NCBI GenBank assembly: GCA_037953745.1
Contig: JBAKBP010003171.1
Span: 95,208 to 159,207, forward strand
Origin: Lithodes maja
Taxonomy: Eukaryota > Arthropoda > Malacostraca > Decapoda > Lithodidae
Length of the DNA: 64,000 bases
Direction of reading: 5' to 3'
Shown: piece by piece, positions 23,065-32,400 of the stretch
Layout of the letters: each line of letters begins with the position of its first letter
Numbering within the stretch: position 1 is the stretch's first letter
Position numbers and translations under genes: made by a program
The notes under the pieces: model-generated
What the model saw: only the letters and a program-made list of their open reading frames with translations
Told to the model about the DNA's origin: nothing
Databases searched by the model: none

Positions 23065-23936
23065 AGAATGCAGAAGTTAAATATTACGACCAATTGACGG
23101 CAATCTATCAAATTGTTCAATAATTTTAAGTTTCCTTCCACACAAAATCACTAAGTGTAAGGAAATTCATGCGGCCAGCTGTAGCCGACATCAGCAAGCC
23201 ATACAAGGAAACATCCAATACAAAGTGTATCTATTATACCAGGATTTTTACCAGGTTTAGATTGGATTTGGTAGGTTCTACTTAACTGGAGAAGTCAAAG
23301 TCACACAACACATCCACAAAAGAAACAAAGGGTAACATATAACACTGCGTACATTTATGAACAATGTTATTTATATACTCGCTAAGGTTAACAATACTAA
23401 TACTAATACGTGAATAAATAGTTAAAAACATAAATATGCCGAGCACGGGCGAGGATCCGCAATGGGACTAAGAATATATTAGCTGTATCTACATTGAATT
23501 TACTCACACAATATATAGGAACTTTCATAAGAACCTAGATCAAAATCAAAGTCAAAATGCTAAAATCTGTCTGAGAAATAACCGTCGTTCGCACTGAGGA
23601 AATATTCAGAGTCTCGATGATGTGAATTAAATAGAGTCTAAATTTAGGGACTCTCTAGTTTTAGCTATCACCTTATCGCACTGGTGAGGAAATAATACAG
23701 AGTTAATATCTGCGGACTCTAACTTATTATGGCACCTGTCGCACTGGTGTAATTTAGGTAGAGTCTCAATTTGGGGACTCTGAGATAACAGCTGGCTAGT
23801 CTTCTAGTTCTCCGTTGGGTCGATTAGGTGGTCCTGCCATGTGGATGAGTAGTTTGGGATACAGATGGATTAGCTGGTTTCGGGTCTTAAATGATAGTTC
23901 CTTGATGTAATGGCATTGGGCACTTTCATCGGACTA
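23065..23936. other. Unassigned AT-rich sequence
   Basis: Between solo LTR (i) and the solo LTR at 23941. No coding signature. Short internal echoes occur, such as GTCGCACTGGTG-like and GGGACTCT-like motifs near 23650-23790. The last about 60 bases (GGGTCTTAAATGAT...GGACTAACGC) resemble 25848-25915 on the other side of the solo LTR. Confidence 0.35.
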
Positions 23937-23940
23937 ACGC

Positions 23941-25738
23941 TGTTACGACTGGGGTTCAAATATATCAGGGCTCTTATTCATTGGACTAGTAATGGCATAA
24001 ATGCTACAACGGAAAGCGCTAGCTCCAACCTCTGAAGTATATTCCCAGTGAACAAAGAACACAAATACTCTACAGAGTTCTATATGCAATAATAGGCTAT
24101 CAAACTCTCAATAAATGTGCGTCTACTCTAGGCTTAATGTTATGTGAAAACAGCCTATTACTACCTATAACCGAAGGTGCTTGGTTATGGTATGCAAAGT
24201 AAGGTGGTAAGAGAAGTTACAGCTTACGTTACTTTAATCAATAAATGTCAGGCACTCCTGCATGAAAGAAAGTGCACTAAAGTCCTTCAACACTAACAAG
24301 GAATCTTCTTTAAATGTTAGATGCTATAAAGATGCTCATATCGGAAATGGAACCCAAAAAGGCAGGCAGCGGAACAATGCTCGTGCAGGCTATGCACACA
24401 AAAAGGCAGAATATATAATGCCGTCGGAGCCAAGAATATCCTAAACACTACAACAATAATAATAATCGCCACGACAATGCAGTATTCCTATCAACAAAAA
24501 GAGCCTAAGTCGTTTGTGTCTCAATACATCAAACTAGGCTGCGAAATGCTTGTGTAATCATAAATGGGTATGCATAAAAAGAATAATTAGGTTAATATAC
24601 TTAATGTCTACTGTGACTGATAAAGTCTAGCTAGAGTCAATGATACGAGATACTGGTGCGCATGTCATGCGGCATAGCCTAGTGCAAATCTGAAGTCTGT
24701 GCGTCAAATATTACGTTATACTGAAGGGTAGCTCTCTTGAGAAACCTTAATACCGAAGTATTAAGCGTTCTCCTGGCGTACCTCAAAGACAAACAATCGA
24801 GACTAGAACAGTGCAGAATGGTATAGGCAAAAAACCCTCATTCGTGCATGCTCTACTCTCAATGGCACACAGACTAGAATTTACTCAATCAACTCCAGTT
24901 CTCAGGTATGTCGTGCCGCTTTTAACTGAAGCCAGCACTCATAGGAAACAATACCTTATAATATCAGACTGCTAGTCTAGCATTATCTAATCCAGCAGAA
25001 CACTAATAACTAAAGGAAGCAGTACTAAACAATATAAATGCCAACCAATGCTTCGTGATCCACTTATCTTAACAACTAACATGCATGGGTTATATCAGAC
25101 CTTAACGCACAATACAACTGGCCAGCATGAAGCTGATTTTGCAGAGTTAACCAGAGGGGGTATAATATTAATAACAAGGTGGTGAAAGATATGAAAAAAG
25201 AGAGAGGTAGGCAGAGGAAAAGATTCTCAGGTACGGAGCAGGGGACAGGTAGCAAGTGAAAAAGATGGGTGCGTTCTAGAAACCAGATCTGAGGGAGAGA
25301 GTGGCGAGGAACTGTATAATATACTCGCACCAGCTCGAGCCGCGTGGGAAAAAAGCGGTTGCAAGTCCTCCAGCCACTCGCAAGGGAGCTAACAGCATGG
25401 GAAGAACCTCTCTCAACCAACCCCCACGAGGCAGCCAGCCGTGACGTCATCGAGCGGGACAAAAACACTGCGCGCTCCCTCTCACTCTGTTCTACTCTCT
25501 CTCTCTCTCCCAGATCCCATCATTACTAGTTAATGATAAAACATATACTTTACAATTAAATATATAAAGCCTTGACATGGGTGAAAACAAAGAGCCTTTC
25601 TGGACTGCCCATGACACGAGCTTTCATATGAAATAAAACACACTCTAATACATAAACTGTAGCCCCATCCACTGCCCTGGCGATCGCGAGTCACTGTAGG
25701 ACAAGCCATGCGGTTCTAATGGAGTGGTTAACGTCACA
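23941..25738 (-). mobile_element. Solo LTR, Gmr1-like superfamily, subfamily D/E
   Basis: Plus-strand ends TGTTACGACTGGGG and TTAACGTCACA, reverse oriented, 1798 bp. Flanked by ACGC on both sides (23937-23940 and 25739-25742). Nearly identical to the solo LTR at 61662-63460. Its left end is recognisably homologous to the LTR ends of C and of 7145-9497 (GGGCTCTTATTCATTGGACTAG, GCTCCAACCTCTG). A 60-codon frame (24262-24444) is repeated in the other copy only because the LTRs are copies. Confidence 0.9.
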
Positions 25739-25742
25739 ACGC

Positions 25743-26520
25743 GAGTAATTAGCAAGGACATGTCCTGCGGCTAGAGATACTCGTCTATCCTGACCGTTAT
25801 GCTAATTGGTGGTGAAGTTCCGTTTCGGTACTCTTGACTTGGGGTCTTTAATACGATGTCTCTAAGTGTCATGACACGGTGACAACGTATCGGGCTAACG
25901 CGAGGAGATAGTAAGATCATGAACTTACTAATTTCACTCGATCTGCCACTGACCGTTATAAGAGCTTCAAAGAACTCAGGGGTGGTGTTTAAACCTTTTA
26001 ATTGTAAGTGTCCTCGAACATGGCGTCAGACAGATACACTAAGGACTTTTATATGCTGAGTGCCAGGATTAACGGTATCTCGCAAAGCCCTAAACTAGTC
26101 GAATGACCTTTACCATGGCAAGTTTCTTTCTATAGTTTTAGAGTGCGGTTTTGGCAAAAGAAGTAAGGTGGGGACATGTCCGACGGTTATGCTTCTAATA
26201 CCAAAGGTGCAGCCTACTAGGGATCTTATTATTAACCACTATACCATGGCATGTGATAATAGTAATTCCTCAATAGGTAAAATAACTCCTCAGACCTTGA
26301 AAGACATTCACCATGGTTTCAGTGCTTTGCTTGAATGGGAAGGTAATTATAGGGCTAGATCGCTAACATGTTAGTTAGATGAAGCCCTAGAATTGCTTGC
26401 CTTATTCAGGTTTTCGTCGAGGTAGTGATGGCTTTGGCTGAGATGTCCCAGGGCAGGTGTGCAGGGGTCAAAAGGTCATAAGTCCAGGGGGGCGTATTCC
26501 GGGGGAATTAGGAGGACCCC
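25743..26520 (+). other. Unassigned sequence with short ATG frames
   Basis: No recognisable domain. Three short frames start in reasonable context: near 26020 (MASDRYTKDFYMLSARINGI, 28 codons), near 26177 (MSDGYASNTKGAAY) and near 26247 (MACDNSNSS, ending LEWEGNYRARSLTC). They could be a decayed gag-like coding region, but there is no zinc knuckle or other proof. Confidence 0.25.
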
Positions 26521-27138
26521 TCAGAAGTTTGCAGGAAGGTGAGTCGACTTCTTGGCGAAAGAGGGGCGTAAGTGTCCCTGCTTAGAGCGTCGATGTTGGT
26601 CCTTCTGTCCCTGACTGTACACTATCTTCTTTCTGGGAGCCTCGTGGTTTTGCTGTGATATGGTGATGTTGCCTGGTGTCGTTGGTATATCTAGTGTGAT
26701 GGTGGCAATTCTAGTGTCTCGTCTGGTGTCCGGTAGTGATGTACAGGGTTTGTTTGGGCGGCTAGATGTGGTGGGTTTAATTCTGGTTGTATTTCTCACA
26801 TGTGGTTTTATGTGCATGGTGATTTTCTGTGCTGGGGATGAGTTTTCCTTCTTGGTGTGTAGGTTCTGCTTTGCGTGTCTATTTCGGTCTTCTTTGTTGG
26901 TGATGTGGGTCAATTTAGGTATCCTGGGCATCGTGGTGATCTTGTTCTTTTTATTTATCTCATAATTCGCTGTTGTTATTGCTGTTTGAGTTATTCTTTC
27001 TTCCTTCTTACTCCGTTTTCCTTGCCGTGATTGAATGTGAATGTTGTTTGCTTTGGTCTCTCCTTCTTCGACTTGCTTCCTTTTGTTCGTTATGGTGGTC
27101 TTCGCAAATCTGGATATATTAGTGTCGAACCCAAGCAA
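26521..27138 (-). CDS. Uncharacterised basic protein ORF, 205 codons
   Basis: Uninterrupted frame from an ATG at 27138 to a TGA at 26521. Rich in Lys, Arg, Thr, Asn and Pro, with no hydrophobic segment, signal peptide or zinc-binding cysteines. The segment TTMPRIPKLTHITNKEDRN and an Arg/Thr-rich stretch around residues 110-150 are its most distinctive parts. It ends 15 bases from the duplication flanking solo LTR (ii), and the neighbours are all transposable elements, so a gag-like or transposon origin is likeliest. I recognise no family. It may be chance, since the opposite strand is strongly T/G-rich. Confidence 0.3.
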   Translation of the reverse strand: MLGFDTNISRFAKTTITNKRKQVEEGETKANNIHIQSRQGKRSKKEERITQTAITTANYEINKKNKITTMPRIPKLTHITNKEDRNRHAKQNLHTKKENSSPAQKITMHIKPHVRNTTRIKPTTSSRPNKPCTSLPDTRRDTRIATITLDIPTTPGNITISQQNHEAPRKKIVYSQGQKDQHRRSKQGHLRPSFAKKSTHLPANF

Positions 27139-27153
27139 GATAATACAGCGTTA

Positions 27154-27158
27154 TAAAG
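27154..27158. repeat. 5-bp target-site duplication TAAAG (left) of solo LTR (ii)
   Basis: TAAAG here and again at 38769-38773, a perfect 5-bp match bracketing solo LTR (ii) even though element A now separates the halves. Confidence 0.8.
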
Positions 27159-27389
27159 TGAAATGACGGGGACCAGCCAACAAGAGCCAAACACAACCAA
27201 GCACCTGCTCCCGTATCCAGACAACAGCCAAATCAACCAGTGCTGTATTACCAGCATATCAAGCAGACCGAAAATCACAAACCCCCTCCATCACAGACCA
27301 CATAAACAAAGTCATATCAGGGAAAACGAGTCAAACACCCTTTACGTGATAGAAAACGTGTCACGTCCCCTTTCTAGGAGAATGAACGT

Positions 27390-29208
27390 TGTTACGGCTG
27401 GATCGGCAATACATATTCGGGATTCTTGATCGTAGGACAGAAATGGCTTATGTGACAACGACACGCTCGATTCCAGTCCCAAATACTATATGCTCCAGAC
27501 AACAAAAGCACCAACGCCCTACAGAGTTATCGTCTATGGTAACGAGATACCTTAACTCGGCGAAAGTGTACAACAGGGGTAGGCTATGAGGCTAAACTCC
27601 CTCAGACATTTATAGGTTACGTTATTACTAAAGAAATGCAATACTCAAGAAACTACGTTAATATTAAGCCTCTAATAATGTAGAATAGAAGCAGGCTAAA
27701 GGTATGACAGTGAAATGCTAAATGACAAATGTACACGCCTACTTGAAAGCGCGTGCACTAGAATAACTGTCCCCTACTAACATGCACTAGCATGTAGCAT
27801 ACAAGATGTTCATGATCCAGTAGATACCTAATAATACACATGGAAGGAACATAAATAGTAGTCACTTATTATAATAATGAATCTATACTTGGAATAACTA
27901 AAAGGTTGCAGGCAACAGTACTGCGCCGGTAGCCTACTACCGCATAGGCTACTTCGCTTCTCTCACTCTGTCTCCCCTCTGAGTCCGTATGCGCCCTACG
28001 CAACAGAACTCCGGACACAGCAGCAAAACGACAGTGCAGTTAATTGATACATGAAAGTATTAATAGTGTTGTCTTGTGTGTGAGTAATGTGTATTGTAAA
28101 GTGTTACATACATAAACTTAAAGAGAGCTGCAATGCATAGTAAAATAAAGATATATCCCACTCATCATCCCCATGTGTTCTAGCTAGCAGGCCAAGTCAC
28201 AGGAACAACGAGTCCCAGCACCGAAAGCGAGAACCCAGGAAAAGACTGTAGAGAACACAAGGACAGATAAATTACGTTACTCTACTATACCGGCACTACG
28301 AGCGAGCTGTAGTCTCTGGTACTACACTCGCTCCTGGCTCGGTATGCAAATCAAGGCTAAGTCCTCGCCCCTCTACAGACAACTCCTGGGCATGGTCGGG
28401 CTCTTACACATGGCACCAGTCTAGTCACAAATTGGATGATGAGCGGGGCATATAACTCGTGAACATGTAGAACGTTCACCAACTATCCTCATCAAGAAGA
28501 TCGCTGTTCACATTAACCCCTTAAATCTAATACATGTAAATATATGCTTGTCCTAAGAGTAATACGAGAGGTGAGTGCTGAAACTCCTTTAGGACCTCAA
28601 GGGAAGGTTATGCATTTAAATAGAGAGAAGAATGAAATGAGAGTAATGTCGTCAGAGAGAAAGAGTGCAACTGTGAGAAATTGGGAGAGAGGGCAAGGGA
28701 TGTTAGAATCTCAAAGGTTCTAGGCAACCTGATCATGGAACACACAGCGAGCCTCCAGGCAATGTGCAGTACGACAACATGGGCAGCCCAGGCAGCATAG
28801 GCAGGCGGCAATGGAGTACCAACCCTGTCGCGCCTAGCTATAAGCGCAAGGCTGCCAACCGGTCCATACGTCTGGCAACCACCCCCCCGGCAGCGTGGCG
28901 CATTGCTACCCTCTCGCTCTGAAGCCCAACTCACTCTCTCTCTCTGAACTCCCATTGTCTTATCTATCAACTTCTCTATTGATACTACATATTAAATGGA
29001 AGGTCTCGACATGGCTTAAAACAAAACCCACCACTGGTTAGCACATGACGAGACCTTTGCAGAGATACAAAGAACATAGTTATACGTTGTCACACTCAAT
29101 ATAGGCAGCCAGCACGGTACAGCGGTACAGAGGTACCGCACAGTGGCGGTACAGTGGAGTACCAAGGAGTACAATCAGGTTGCGTTGCCACGCACTGGGT
29201 GCGTCACA
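27390..29208 (-). repeat. Element A 3' LTR
   Basis: 1819 bp; plus-strand ends TGTTACGGCTGGATCGG and GGGTGCGTCACA. On the minus strand a 120-codon frame (28608-28970) also exists in the 5' LTR, but in element B it no longer has the same start, so I treat it as chance. Confidence 0.92.
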
Positions 29209-29490
29209 GCCCCCCCAAGATTTTAGATAATCGACCTTAGAAGCATTATCAAAATCTGACAGGCAACCAACCGACCTGCTACCCTTAGCTGCCACTAATT
29301 GCAAAAGGTGCACAACAACTGAAGTGTGAATTATACATAAAACACAATATCGCATGCATCATGCTACAACAATAAAGACTTACAAAACTAAAAAAAAAAA
29401 ATTCTCGTTTATTTTATTGTTTTATAATCTTTTTGGACGGCGTTATGATAGCCTAATTTTACTCCTGCTCAACCCACACACCGTGCACGA
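29209..29490 (-). other. Element A 3' untranslated region and polypurine tract
   Basis: Read on the minus strand, ATCTTGGGGGGGC directly abuts the 3' LTR and is the polypurine tract. The rest is AT-rich and non-coding, with a nine-base A run near 29392. Confidence 0.7.
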
Positions 29491-32400
29491 CTATCCTGGA
29501 TCATCAACCCTTGATAGACAATCTGCTATCACGTTCTCACTCCCGGCAATATGCTGAATGTTGAGATTATACTCTTGGAGCATTAGGGACCACCTGGTCA
29601 ACCGCATATTCCGATTGTGAAACTGATTTAGGAATTTCAAGGGATGATGGTCCGTATAAATCGTCACTACCGGGCCGTAGGCTGGAACATAAACTTCGAA
29701 ATGTTTGAGCGACAAAACGATAGCAAGAAGCTCCTTCTCTATAGTCGAGTAATTCCTTTGTGCCGAATTAAACTTGCGAGAAAAGAAGCTCACTGGGTGT
29801 TCCAAGCCCTCGGAATCAGTCTGCAGTAACACTGCCCCGGCACCCACACCGCTGGCATCAGTCGCCAGCTGAAAACTCCTGGAGAAGTCTGGGGCTCTCA
29901 AAATCGGATGTGTACACAGCAGGTGCTTGACTAGGTCGAAAGCCCTCTGACACTCCGCAGCCCAACAGAACTTCACTGACTTCGACAGTAGATCAGTTAA
30001 CGGTGCTAAGACAGTAGAGTATCCCCGGATGAAGCGCCTATAATAGCCTATCATACCTAGGAACCGCATGACCTGGCGCTTAGTGGTGGGCCTGGGAAAC
30101 ATATTGATAGCCTGTATCTTGCTCAGGGGGGGGCACACCCGGCCTAACCCGACCACGAAGCCAAGATACTGCACAGTAGCCTTTACAAACTCGCACTTCC
30201 TCAGGTTCACCACCAGCCCAGCATCGTGCAACTTCCCAAACAGGGTCTCTAAGTGCCTTAGGTGATTTTCAAAATCGTCATCATACACTATCACGTCATC
30301 AAGGTAGACCGTGCAGTTAGGGATTTCGTCACAAATATCGTTCATCAGGTTCTGAAACGTGGCAGGTGCGTTCTTAAGCCCATAAGGCATTACGTTACAT
30401 TGGTAGGTCTTGCCATCTACCACAAAACCACAAACTTGCTTAGCTCGGTCCGACAGGGGTACTTGCCAGTAGCCTTTTACAAGATCAATTTTAGTAAGGT
30501 ACTTTGCATTCCCTATCTTGTCCACGCTGTCGTCAACTCGAGGCAAAGGGTAAGGGTTGGTAGTGGTCAAGCCATTTAGCCTACGAAAATCTATGCAGAA
30601 CCGCACCTTGCCGTCAGGTTTTGGCTGCAACGTGACGGGTGATGTCCACTTCACATAACCTTCAGTGATCATCCCTCTCTCAACCATGTACTTTAACTCC
30701 TCCCGTAAAGCTGGCAACTTTACCGGGGGCACACGGTAGGGCACTGACTTGAAGGGCACATTATCACCGACGTCCACGTCGTGCGTTACCTGAGTAGTGA
30801 GACCTGGGTGTTCGGCGAAAACAGAGGGGTATGACCTGAACAGGCCTAGGACAGCAGCACCCTGGTGCTCAGGCAGGTGACTTACAGCTTGCCTAGCCTC
30901 TTGTTCAGTATTCCCCGCCCACTGTTCCGCGGAAATGACACAGTCCCAGCTATCCTCCTCAGCAGCATGACTGTCCCCACCTCCTTCTCCACCCTGGCCG
31001 CTGCAGGCCAGCACAGGGACAGTGAGAGGCTCTGAGGGGCGTCTCACATACTCTTTCATGAGGTTAACATGACATAACTGATGTTTTTTTCTACGGTCAG
31101 GTGTTGCAACGAGATAATCAAGGTCGGACAGTTTCTTAGCCACCACATACGGCCCAATGAACTTGGCAGAAAGGGGGTGTCCAGGCAAAGGTAAAAGCAA
31201 CATTACCTCCTGACCCACCGAAAACTCCCGAAGCTTCACCTTGGCGTCATACTGGTGCTTCATGACCGCCTGTGCATTAACCAAGTTATTACCTGCCGCT
31301 GCCATGCAACCTATAAGTCTCTCCCGGCTCTCAAGGATATATTTAAGTACAGACCCCGGCTTCTCTTCGCCCTCCCAGATCTCTTTCACCATACTTAAAG
31401 GTCCTCTCACATTATGGCCAAAGACTAGTTGATTTGGACTGAACCCCAGGCTCTCTCCTGGGACTTCACGTGCAGCGAACAGAACATACGGCAGACCCAA
31501 ATCCCAATCAGTGTCATGTTCTGCATAGTAACAGCGTAGCATACTCTTCAGGGTCGAGTGCCACCGCTCCAAGACTCCCTGACTCTCGGGATGGTAGGCT
31601 GACGACACTACAGAACATATACCGTGCAACTGAAGGGTTTGCTTGAACAATTTGGATGTAAAATTGCTCCCCTGGTCTGACTGCACCTCACGTGGAAATC
31701 CATAACGGGAACAGAACAATAATAAGTTTTTAACAACTGCCTTTGCCGAGCCGTTTCTCATGGGGTATGCGTCCGGGTATCTCGTAGCCACATCCATGAT
31801 TGTCAACAGGAATTTATTGCCACTACTAGTAGGCGGGAAAGGGCCAACCAAATCTACTACAACTTTGCTGAACGGAGGCCCGGTGACAGGTATGGGAAAC
31901 AAAGGTGCCTTCGGGATTGTCTGGTTAGGCTTCCCCGTTGTCTGGCAGGTCGCACACCCAGCCACCCATGCACAGACATCAGCCTTGACCCCAGGCCACC
32001 AGAAAAATCTGCCCAATGCCGCCAATGTTTTTGTTACCCCCAAATGACCCGCCACCGGCACATCATGCGCCAGACACAATAAGGACTCTCTATACTTATT
32101 TGGAACAACCACCTGGTCTACTACCCTCGCACCGCCCTCCCACTTCGATTTGGGGTCTAGAAATCTGCGGTACAATATCCTGTTGAGCCTAAAGAAATCT
32201 CCCGGCTTCGCATCCCCATCTTCCTCCAACTCTATGGCACCATTGCTATAACGAGCTAGGCTAGCGTCTTGCAGCTGCTGCTCACTAATGTCCCTGGGCG
32301 TCAATGCATCAAGATGGTTTTGTAATAAGACATTACCCCGGCTAGTAGGCTCTACTGCCTTAGTGGCTCTCGCTACAGCTCTTGCCTCACGCGAAGTCTT

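Noticed and set aside
24262..24444. 60-codon frame conserved at 61983-62165
   Set aside because: It lies in two nearly identical solo LTRs, so conservation reflects recent copying, not selection.
28608..28970. 120-codon minus-strand frame in the element A LTR, repeated at 36090-36452
   Set aside because: It is repeated only because both LTRs are copies of each other. In element B the start is lost and the sequence shifts, and codon content is low complexity near its end.
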